Of a DNA stretch of 7,953 nucleotides, positions 1 to 4,922 are shown one piece after another (within the stretch, counting starts at the first letter, position 1; every line of letters begins with the position of its first letter). The DNA is from Microbacteriaceae bacterium. Its GTDB lineage: Bacteria; Actinomycetota; Actinomycetes; Actinomycetales; Microbacteriaceae. Location of the stretch: NCBI GenBank assembly GCA_029979375.1, contig JAPOHQ010000043.1, positions 1-7,953 on the forward strand, read 5' to 3'. The notes under the pieces are model-generated. The model had not been told where the DNA came from and made no database searches. It saw nothing but the letters and a program-made list of their open reading frames with translations. The position numbers and the translations under genes are program-made.

Positions 1-290
1 GCATCAGGGTTCAGTGCTCGGGCCGTCTCGGCGGTGCTGAAATGTCCAGAAGCGAGTTCTACCGCGAGGGTCGCGTGCCACTGCACACCCTGCGCTCGAA
101 CATCGACTTCGGTTTCTACGAGGCCAAGACCACCTTCGGCCGCATCGGCGTAAAGGTTTGGATCTACAAGGGCGACCTGACCTCCAAGGAGCTTGCCGCT
201 CAGCAGGCCAACCAGCGCTCCAACCGCCCAGGCGGAGGCCGTCGCGGCCCACGCCAGGAAGCAGCTGCCGCTGCAGGAAGCGAGGCATAA
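1..290 (+). CDS. rpsC: 30S ribosomal protein S3 (uS3), C-terminal part, 5' end cut by window
   Basis: This is the last 95 residues of S3, a small-subunit head protein that helps form the mRNA entry channel. The reading frame is open from base 3 (the first two bases belong to a split codon) to the TAA at 288-290. It reads IRVQCSGRLGGAEMSR at the start and later FYEAKTTFGRIGVKVWIYKG, which is the conserved S3 C-terminal domain. An ATG at 42 lies inside the domain and is not a start. After the domain comes a tail rich in Gln, Arg, Gly and Ala (ending AAAAAGSEA), as is common in actinobacterial S3. The N-terminal KH domain lies outside the window. The stop codon abuts the rplP start directly, which suggests translational coupling. 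The identity is secure; only the 5' boundary is unknown. Confidence 0.97.
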   Translation, partial: IRVQCSGRLGGAEMSRSEFYREGRVPLHTLRSNIDFGFYEAKTTFGRIGVKVWIYKGDLTSKELAAQQANQRSNRPGGGRRGPRQEAAAAAGSEA

Positions 291-710
291 ATGCTTATTC
301 CACGTAAGGTCAAGCACCGCAAGCAGCACAGCCCAAAGCGCGGCGGTCACGCAACCGGTGGCACCAAGGTCAACTTTGGTGAGTATGGAATTCAGGCAAT
401 CACCTCCGCTTATCTGACCAACCGTCAGATTGAGGCGGCTCGTATTGCCATGACCCGTCACATCAAGCGTGGTGGAAAGGTTTGGATCAACGTGTTCCCA
501 GACCGCTCCCTCACCAAGAAGCCAGCCGAAACTCGTATGGGTAGCGGTAAGGGTTCTCCAGAGTGGTGGGTAGTCAACGTGAAGCCAGGAAGGGTTCTCT
601 TCGAGCTCTCCGGCGTTAGCGAGACCGTAGCCCGCGAGGCAATGACCAGGGCTATTCACAAGCTCCCGCTCAAGGCTCGCATTATCAAGCGTGAAGAAGG
701 TGACGCATAA
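291..710 (+). CDS. rplP: 50S ribosomal protein L16 (uL16)
   Basis: L16 is a large-subunit protein near the peptidyl transferase centre and the A-site tRNA elbow. At 139 residues it has the usual family length. It begins MLIPRKVKHRKQH and carries the conserved segments GGTKVNFGEYGIQAI (about residues 22-37) and, later, TRMGSGKGSPEWWVVNVKPG, the L16 signature region. The ATG follows the rpsC TAA with no spacer. A GAGG at 282-285, inside the end of rpsC, is a plausible ribosome binding site. Its TAA overlaps the rpmC ATG by one base. Nothing in the protein departs from the family. Confidence 0.98.
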   Translation: MLIPRKVKHRKQHSPKRGGHATGGTKVNFGEYGIQAITSAYLTNRQIEAARIAMTRHIKRGGKVWINVFPDRSLTKKPAETRMGSGKGSPEWWVVNVKPGRVLFELSGVSETVAREAMTRAIHKLPLKARIIKREEGDA

Positions 711-994
711 TGATCGGCTCAAAGAACCTGACTCCGCAGGACCTCGACAAGATCGAGGACTCCCTGCTCGTTGAGGAGTTGCGCAAGGCGAAGGAGGAGC
801 TTTTCAACCTCCGATTCCAGAGCGCAACCGGTCAGCTTGACAACCACGGCCGCCTGAAGGCAGTCAAGCGCGACATCGCTCGCATCTACACCGTTCTGCG
901 CGAGAGGGAGCTCGGCATCCGTGCCGTCCCAACCCCGCAGCCAGCCAAGACAACCAAGAAGAAGGCTGACGCTAAGCCAGCCGAGGAGGCGTAA
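710..994 (+). CDS. rpmC: 50S ribosomal protein L29 (uL29) with C-terminal Lys/Ala tail
   Basis: L29 sits by the polypeptide exit tunnel, where it contributes with L23 to the docking site for trigger factor and SRP. The helical-hairpin core is clear: LVEELRKAKEELFNLRFQ (about residues 19-36), followed by LDNHGRLKAVKRDIARIYTV. The protein is 94 residues, whereas the family is usually about 60-75. The extra length is a C-terminal tail from about residue 73 rich in Pro, Lys and Ala and ending AKPAEEA. The ATG overlaps the rplP stop as TAATG, with AAGG at 697-700 as a possible ribosome binding site. The tail resembles those on S17 and L15 in this window. The identity is secure; the tail's function is unknown. 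Confidence 0.97.
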   Translation: MIGSKNLTPQDLDKIEDSLLVEELRKAKEELFNLRFQSATGQLDNHGRLKAVKRDIARIYTVLRERELGIRAVPTPQPAKTTKKKADAKPAEEA

Positions 995-997
995 AAA

Positions 998-1345
998 ATG
1001 GCAGAAGAGAAGAAGACCGCTGCCAAGAAGCCAGCAGCTAAGGCTCCAGCCAAGGCAAAGACCCCTAAGGCTCCAAAGCCTGTCAAGGAGGTCAGCCGTG
1101 GCTACCGCAAGTCGCGTCGAGGCTATGTAGTTTCGGACAAGATGGACAAGACCATCACCGTGTTGGTCGAGGAGCGCAAGAAGCACCCGCTGTATGGCAA
1201 GGTCATGCGTCTTTCCAAGAAGATCAAGGCTCACGATGAGCAGAACTCTGCCGGTATCGGTGACCTCGTCCTGATCGACGAGACCCGTCCACTGTCAGCA
1301 ACCAAGAACTGGCGTCTAGTCGAGATTCTCGAAAAGGCGAAGTAA
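998..1345 (+). CDS. rpsQ: 30S ribosomal protein S17 (uS17) with N-terminal Ala/Lys extension
   Basis: S17 is a primary 16S rRNA-binding protein of the 30S body. The core starts around residue 33 (SRGYRKSRRGYVVSDKMDKT) and contains the family signature GDLVLIDETRPLS at residues 88-100. The protein is 115 residues, against a usual 80-95. The extra part is a basic N-terminal leader (residues 1-32) that begins MAEEKKTAAKKPAAK and is made mostly of Ala, Lys and Pro. The ATG at 998 is preferred because a strong GAGGAGG lies at 983-989, eight bases upstream, inside the end of rpmC. No other ATG or GTG with such a site lies nearer the core. The leader is nearly the same as the start of L15 in this window. 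This gene ends the S10-operon part. Confidence 0.97.
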   Translation: MAEEKKTAAKKPAAKAPAKAKTPKAPKPVKEVSRGYRKSRRGYVVSDKMDKTITVLVEERKKHPLYGKVMRLSKKIKAHDEQNSAGIGDLVLIDETRPLSATKNWRLVEILEKAK

Positions 1346-1351
1346 CCCCGC

Positions 1352-1376
1352 GGATAACGGTCGGAAATCGTTATTC
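1352..1376 (+). other. Predicted RNA hairpin between rpsQ and rplN
   Basis: GGATAACG (1352-1359) can pair with CGTTATTC (1369-1376) as an eight-pair stem (seven Watson-Crick pairs and one G-U) around a nine-base loop. It lies in the 51-base gap between the S10-type and spc-type gene blocks. No run of T follows, so it does not look like a classical intrinsic terminator. It could be an mRNA-processing or stability element, an attenuator or a protein-binding site. I could not recognise a convincing -35/-10 pair in this gap. Confidence 0.45.
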
Positions 1377-1383
1377 ACTAAGC

Positions 1384-1389
1384 AAGGAG
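1384..1389 (+). promoter_or_regulatory. Ribosome binding site for rplN
   Basis: AAGGAG lies seven bases before the GTG at 1397. It supports GTG as the rplN start, because rplN is one of the few genes here whose translation cannot lean on an adjacent upstream stop codon. Confidence 0.8.
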
Positions 1390-1396
1390 AACACAA

Positions 1397-1765
1397 GTGA
1401 TTCAGCAGGAATCGAGGGTGAAGGTAGCCGATAACACCGGCGCCAAGGAGCTTCTCGCAATCCGCGTGCTGGGTGGTTCAACCCGCCGCTACGCAGGATT
1501 GGGAGATGTCATCGTGGCATCGGTTAAGGACGCCATCCCAGGCGGAAACGTCAAGAAGGGTGAGGTCGTAAAGGCCGTCATCGTTCGCACCGTAAAGGAG
1601 ACCCGTCGCGCCGACGGCTCCTACATCAAGTTTGACGAGAACGCAGCCGTCATCATCAAGGCTGATGGCGAGCCACGCGGCACTCGCATCTTCGGCCCCA
1701 TCGGCCGTGAGCTGCGCGACAAGCGCTTCATGAAGATCATCTCGCTAGCTCCGGAGGTGTTGTAA
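1397..1765 (+). CDS. rplN: 50S ribosomal protein L14 (uL14)
   Basis: L14 binds 23S rRNA at the subunit interface, forms bridges with 16S rRNA, and is the landing site for the silencing factor RsfS. The protein is 122 residues, the standard length. It starts MIQQESRVKVADNTGAKELL and carries the family signature across about residues 60-86 (AVIVRTVKETRRADGSYIKF, then NAAVII). The GTG start is set by the AAGGAG at 1384-1389 and by alignment to the universal MIQ start. It is the first gene of the spc-type block. Its TAA overlaps the rplX ATG by one base. Nothing is unusual. Confidence 0.98.
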   Translation: MIQQESRVKVADNTGAKELLAIRVLGGSTRRYAGLGDVIVASVKDAIPGGNVKKGEVVKAVIVRTVKETRRADGSYIKFDENAAVIIKADGEPRGTRIFGPIGRELRDKRFMKIISLAPEVL

Positions 1766-2109
1766 TGAAGATCAAGAAGGGCGACCTAGTTCAGGTCATC
1801 TCGGGAGGCTCCGAGGCTCGCGGTGGAGACCGCGGCAAGCAGGGTCAGGTTCTGGCCGTGCTCAAGGAGTCAAACCGCGTAATCGTTGAGGGAGTCAACC
1901 TCGTCACCAAGCACACCCGTGAGGGCCAGGGAGACCGCGGCCAGAAGACCGGTGGCATTGTGACCCAGGAGGCCCCAATCCACGTTTCCAACGTCGCGCT
2001 GGTAGACCCCAAGTCCAAGAAGCCAACCCGCGTTGGCTACAAGGTTGAGAAGACCAAGGACGGCAACAAGAAGGTTCGTATCGCACGCAAGAGCGGGGAG
2101 GAGATCTAA
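1765..2109 (+). CDS. rplX: 50S ribosomal protein L24 (uL24)
   Basis: L24 is an assembly-initiator protein that binds the 5' region of 23S rRNA near the tunnel exit. The protein is 114 residues. Its N-terminal KOW motif is visible as KKGDLVQVISGG, then GDRGKQGQVLAVL (about residues 4-33). It is followed by VIVEGVNLVTKHTR and EAPIHVSNVALVDP, all typical of L24. Compared with the E. coli type, the KOW loop holds about six or seven extra residues (around GGSEARGG), a form I associate with Actinobacteria. A strong GGAGGTG at 1753-1759 lies five bases before the ATG, and the start overlaps the rplN stop as TAATG. Confidence 0.97.
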   Translation: MKIKKGDLVQVISGGSEARGGDRGKQGQVLAVLKESNRVIVEGVNLVTKHTREGQGDRGQKTGGIVTQEAPIHVSNVALVDPKSKKPTRVGYKVEKTKDGNKKVRIARKSGEEI

Positions 2110-2681
2110 TGGCTACCGCTACCAAGAAGGCAGACGCTAAGGCTCTTCCACGCCTCAAGGCTCAGTACCGCAAGGAGATCGCTCCTGCGCTGCAGAAGGA
2201 GTTCAACCTTGAGAACCCAATGCAGGTCCCAGGACTGGTGAAGATTGTTGTGAACATGGGTGTCGGACAGGCAGCCAAGGAGGGCAAGCTCATCGAGGGT
2301 GCCATCCGCGACCTGACCGCCATCACCGGCCAGAAGCCACAGGTAAATGTGGCCAAGAAGTCGATCGCGCAGTTCAAGCTGCGTGAAGGCATGCCGATCG
2401 GCTGCAAGGTTACGCTGCGCCGCGAACGTATGTACGAATTCCTCGACCGCCTCGTGACCGTCGCGATGCCGCGTATCCGCGACTTCCGTGGCCTGTCCGC
2501 AAAGCAATTTGACGGCCGCGGCAACTACACATTTGGCCTGAGCGAGCAGTCCATGTTCCACGAAGTGGACCAGGACTCGATCGACCAGGTTCGAGGCATG
2601 GACATCACCGTGGTGACCAGTGCCAACACTGACGACGAGGGCAGGGCGCTTCTCAAGGCGCTCGGTTTCCCGTTCAAGTAA
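2109..2681 (+). CDS. rplE: 50S ribosomal protein L5 (uL5)
   Basis: L5 binds 5S rRNA in the central protuberance and contacts P-site tRNA. The protein is 190 residues, close to the usual 178-190. Conserved parts are PGLVKIVVNMGVG (41-53), the L5 signature region LTAITGQKPQVNVAKKSIA (69-87), FKLREGMPIGCKVTLR (89-104), and the C-terminal GMDITVVTSANTDDEGRALL. The first 12 residues (MATATKKADAKA) form a short basic extension of the kind seen in actinobacteria. A GGAGGAG at 2097-2103 lies five bases before the ATG, which overlaps the rplX stop as TAATG. It is followed by a 69-base gap and not by rpsN. Confidence 0.98.
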   Translation: MATATKKADAKALPRLKAQYRKEIAPALQKEFNLENPMQVPGLVKIVVNMGVGQAAKEGKLIEGAIRDLTAITGQKPQVNVAKKSIAQFKLREGMPIGCKVTLRRERMYEFLDRLVTVAMPRIRDFRGLSAKQFDGRGNYTFGLSEQSMFHEVDQDSIDQVRGMDITVVTSANTDDEGRALLKALGFPFK

Positions 2682-2694
2682 ACCGATTGAGGTA

Positions 2695-2727
2695 GGTCCC
2701 TAGATCTTGTAAAGAGCTAGAGATACC
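2695..2727 (+). other. Predicted imperfect hairpin between rplE and rpsH
   Basis: CTAGATCTT (2700-2708) can pair with AAGAGCTAG (2712-2720) around a three-base loop, with one A-G mismatch in nine positions. GGT (2695-2697) and ACC (2725-2727) can extend the stem across an internal loop. It lies in the longest gap of the window (2682-2750), upstream of rpsH, where rpsN is found in many bacteria. No T-run follows. It could be an S8-type feedback site, a processing site or an attenuator; the sequence alone does not decide. I see no other gene in the gap. Confidence 0.4.
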
Positions 2728-2750
2728 GCCCCGAGAAAGAAGACAAAAAC

Positions 2751-3149
2751 ATGACAATGACAGACCCGGTAGCAGACTTTCTGACCCGGCTGCGCAATGC
2801 CAGCAAGGCTCACCACGAGTCGCTGAGCGTTCCCTACTCCAAGCTGAAGGGCACCATCGCCGACATCCTGAAGGCCGAGGGTTACATCTCGGACTACAAG
2901 GTCGACGATGCCAAGGTCGGTAAGAACCTTGTTGTCACCCTGAAGTACTCCGATGACCGCAAGTCCAGCATTGCTGGCATCAAGCGGGTTTCCAAGCCAG
3001 GTCTTCGTGTTTACGCGAAGAGCACCGAGCTACCTAAGGTTCTCGGCGGTTTGGGCATCGCAATCCTGTCCACTTCTAGCGGTCTGCTAACCGACCGCCA
3101 GGCGGCAAAGAAGGGAGTAGGTGGGGAAGTCCTCGCCTACGTCTGGTAA
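2751..3149 (+). CDS. rpsH: 30S ribosomal protein S8 (uS8)
   Basis: S8 is a primary binder of the 16S rRNA central domain; in E. coli it is also the translational repressor of the spc operon. The protein is 132 residues, the standard length. It opens MTMTDPVADFLTRLRNA and carries the S8 signature GIAILSTSSGLLTDRQAAK at 102-120. Two ATGs stand six bases apart (2751 and 2757). The first is chosen because the family begins MTMTDP and because the purine-rich GAGAAAGAAG at 2733-2742 is better spaced for it. That ribosome binding site is weaker than those of the other unlinked starts, and a hairpin sits just upstream, so regulation here is conceivable but unproven. Confidence 0.97.
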   Translation: MTMTDPVADFLTRLRNASKAHHESLSVPYSKLKGTIADILKAEGYISDYKVDDAKVGKNLVVTLKYSDDRKSSIAGIKRVSKPGLRVYAKSTELPKVLGGLGIAILSTSSGLLTDRQAAKKGVGGEVLAYVW

Positions 3150-3154
3150 GCGCT

Positions 3155-3691
3155 ATGTCAAGAATTGGAAAGCTTCCTATCGTTTTGCCCCAGGGCGTGA
3201 CCGCTGAGGTCGCCGGGCAGGACGTCAAGGTCAAGGGACCAAAGGGTGAGCTGAGCATCACCGTTTCGGAGCCAATCAAGGTCGCACTCGAGGACGGCTC
3301 GATTCTGGTCTCAAGGCCAGACGACGAGGCCAAGAGCAAGAGCCTTCACGGCCTAACCAGAACCCTGATCGCGAACAACGTTCAGGGTGTTGCCGAGGGA
3401 TTCTCGAAGGCACTCGAGATTGTCGGCACCGGTTACCGCGCTGCGTCTAAGGGCTCCAACGTGGAGTTGGCCCTGGGCCTTAGCCACCCGGTCGTTGTCA
3501 CTCCACCAGATGGTGTGACCCTGACCGTTGAGGGCAACAACAAGATCATCGTCTCCGGCGTCTCAAAGCAGGCAGTCGGTGAGGTGGCCGCAAACATCCG
3601 CAAGCTTCGTAAGCCTGAGCCATACAAGGGCAAGGGAATTCGTTACGAGGGTGAGAGAGTCCGTCGCAAGGCTGGAAAGGCTGGTAAGTAA
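3155..3691 (+). CDS. rplF: 50S ribosomal protein L6 (uL6)
   Basis: L6 is a two-domain protein at the base of the L7/L12 stalk, near the factor-binding site and sarcin-ricin loop. The protein is 178 residues, the standard length. It starts MSRIGKLPIVLPQGV, with VKGPKGEL at about 26-33 in the first domain. The bacterial L6 signature PEPYKGKGIRY lies at 154-164 in the second. The ATG lies five bases after the rpsH stop. No good Shine-Dalgarno is visible in front of it, so translation probably depends on coupling to rpsH. The C-terminus is a short basic run (RRKAGKAGK). Nothing is unusual. Confidence 0.98.
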   Translation: MSRIGKLPIVLPQGVTAEVAGQDVKVKGPKGELSITVSEPIKVALEDGSILVSRPDDEAKSKSLHGLTRTLIANNVQGVAEGFSKALEIVGTGYRAASKGSNVELALGLSHPVVVTPPDGVTLTVEGNNKIIVSGVSKQAVGEVAANIRKLRKPEPYKGKGIRYEGERVRRKAGKAGK

Positions 3692-3693
3692 AA

Positions 3694-4053
3694 ATGGCAG
3701 CTAAGTCAAACTCAGCAGCGCGGGACCGTCGTCACGCTCGTCTGCGCCAGAAGATTTCGGGCACCGCAGCCAGGCCACGTCTGGTTGTCACCCGTTCCGC
3801 ACGCCACGTATTCGTCCAGGTGGTTGACGATGCCAAGGGTCACACCCTGGCAAGCGCCTCAACCATGGAGGACGCAATGCGCAAGGCAAGCGGCAACAAG
3901 ACTGAGAAGGCCGCCCAGGTCGGCAAGCTAATTGCCGAGCGAGCCAAGAAGGCCGGAGTCACCGAGGTCGTATTTGACCGCGGAGGAAACCGTTACGCAG
4001 GACGCGTCGCAGCTATTGCGGATGCAGCCCGCGAGGGAGGACTGACACTGTGA
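3694..4053 (+). CDS. rplR: 50S ribosomal protein L18 (uL18)
   Basis: L18 binds 5S rRNA together with L5 and mediates its attachment to 23S rRNA. The protein is 119 residues, the normal length. It shows RDRRHARLRQKISGTAARPR in the basic N-terminal part, RHVFVQVVDD at about 37-46, and the conserved C-terminus FDRGGNRYAGRVAAIADAAR (94-113) followed by EGGL. The ATG follows the rplF TAA after two bases, with only a distant GGAAAGG (3674-3680) upstream. The TGA overlaps the rpsE GTG by four bases (GTGA). Nothing is unusual. Confidence 0.98.
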   Translation: MAAKSNSAARDRRHARLRQKISGTAARPRLVVTRSARHVFVQVVDDAKGHTLASASTMEDAMRKASGNKTEKAAQVGKLIAERAKKAGVTEVVFDRGGNRYAGRVAAIADAAREGGLTL

Positions 4054-4736
4054 GCGAAGAGAAGAAGGAAGAGCAAGTGGTAGAAGCTACCGAGGCTACA
4101 GCCGAGACTCAGGCTCCACAGCAGCCAGTGGTCGACCCAAACGAGCGCGAGCAGCGTCGTGGATCACGTGAGCGTGGTCCTCGTCAGGAGCAGCGTCGCG
4201 AGCGTGAAGACAAGTCCAGCCCGTTCCTAGAGCGTGTTGTAACCATCAACCGCGTTGCCAAGGTTGTGAAGGGTGGACGTCGTTTCGCCTTCACCGCTCT
4301 GGTGGTCGTCGGCGATGGCGAGGGCATGGTCGGAGTTGGCTACGGAAAGGCCAAGGAGGTGCCTGCGGCAATTGCCAAGGGTGTCGAGGAGGCCAAGAAG
4401 AACTTCTTCCGCATCCCACGCGCCGGCTCAACCATCCCGCACCCAGTGCAGGGTGAGGCCGCTGCAGGTGTTGTCCTACTCCGCCCAGCCGCAGAGGGAA
4501 CCGGTGTTATCGCCGGTGGTCCTGTGCGTGCAGTGCTCGAGTGTGCAGGTGTTCACGACGTGCTTTCCAAGTCACTCGGTTCCTCGAACACCATCAACAT
4601 CGTCCACGCAACCATTGAGGCCCTTCGCATGCTCGAGGAGCCAGCAAATGTTGCAGCTCGCCGAGGCAAGAGCCTCGCAGAGGTTGCCCCAGCTCGTCTG
4701 CTGGGCAAAGAGACCGAAAAGGCAGGTGCTAAGTAA
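4050..4736 (+). CDS. rpsE: 30S ribosomal protein S5 (uS5) with charged N-terminal extension
   Basis: S5 lies at the mRNA entry channel and near h18/h44, where it influences decoding accuracy. The protein is 228 residues, against about 165 in E. coli. The core begins near residue 59 (FLERVVTINRVAKVVKGGRR). It contains the S5 signature across about 75-100 (GGRRFAFTALVVVGDGEGMV, then GYGK) and a C-terminal domain with VRAVLECAGVHDVLSKSLGS (159-178). Residues 1-57 are a charged leader rich in Glu, Gln and Arg that starts MSEEKKEEQ. The GTG start overlaps the rplR stop as GTGA and has GGGAGG at 4035-4040, nine bases upstream. Extended S5 leaders are familiar in Actinobacteria. The identity is secure. 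Confidence 0.98.
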   Translation: MSEEKKEEQVVEATEATAETQAPQQPVVDPNEREQRRGSRERGPRQEQRREREDKSSPFLERVVTINRVAKVVKGGRRFAFTALVVVGDGEGMVGVGYGKAKEVPAAIAKGVEEAKKNFFRIPRAGSTIPHPVQGEAAAGVVLLRPAAEGTGVIAGGPVRAVLECAGVHDVLSKSLGSSNTINIVHATIEALRMLEEPANVAARRGKSLAEVAPARLLGKETEKAGAK

Positions 4737-4922
4737 ATGGCTGCTCGTCTGAAGGTAACCCAAGTAAAAAGCTCTAACGGTGGCAAGCAGAACCAGAGGG
4801 ACTCACTGAGAACCCTGGGTCTGAAGCGCATCGGAGACATCGTCGTTCGCGAAGACACTAAGAGTGTTCGCGGCCTGGTGATGACCGTTGCCCACCTAGT
4901 AAAGGTTGAGGAGATCGACTAA
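4737..4922 (+). CDS. rpmD: 50S ribosomal protein L30 (uL30)
   Basis: L30 is a small protein of the large-subunit body that binds 23S rRNA. The protein is 61 residues, the usual bacterial length. It reads MAARLKVTQVKSSNGGKQNQ, then SLRTLGLKRIGDIVVRED and VRGLVMTVAHLVKVEEI, matching the family throughout. The ATG follows the rpsE TAA with no spacer; GGCAGGTG at 4721-4728 can serve as the ribosome binding site. Its TAA overlaps the rplO ATG as TAATG. Nothing is unusual. Confidence 0.97.
   Translation: MAARLKVTQVKSSNGGKQNQRDSLRTLGLKRIGDIVVREDTKSVRGLVMTVAHLVKVEEID

Noticed and set aside
719..1234. Minus-strand frame of about 171 codons opposite rpmC and rpsQ, with Leu-rich stretches resembling membrane segments
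   Set aside because: The hydrophobic appearance is the reverse reading of AAG/CAG-rich ribosomal genes; there is no plausible start context and no known family.
1320..1332. Perfect inverted repeat TCGAGA-T-TCTCGA at the end of rpsQ, considered as an operator
   Set aside because: It lies inside coding sequence for the conserved VEILE end of S17, has a one-base centre too tight for an RNA loop, and such a six-base palindrome is expected by chance in this length of sequence.
1346..1396. A promoter for the spc block in the rpsQ-rplN gap
   Set aside because: No convincing -35/-10 pair could be read; only a hairpin and a ribosome binding site are supported.
4273..4752. Plus-strand alternative frame of about 159 codons inside rpsE
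   Set aside because: It overlaps the conserved S5 core in another frame and its product is a Ser/Arg/Pro-rich sequence typical of out-of-frame reading.
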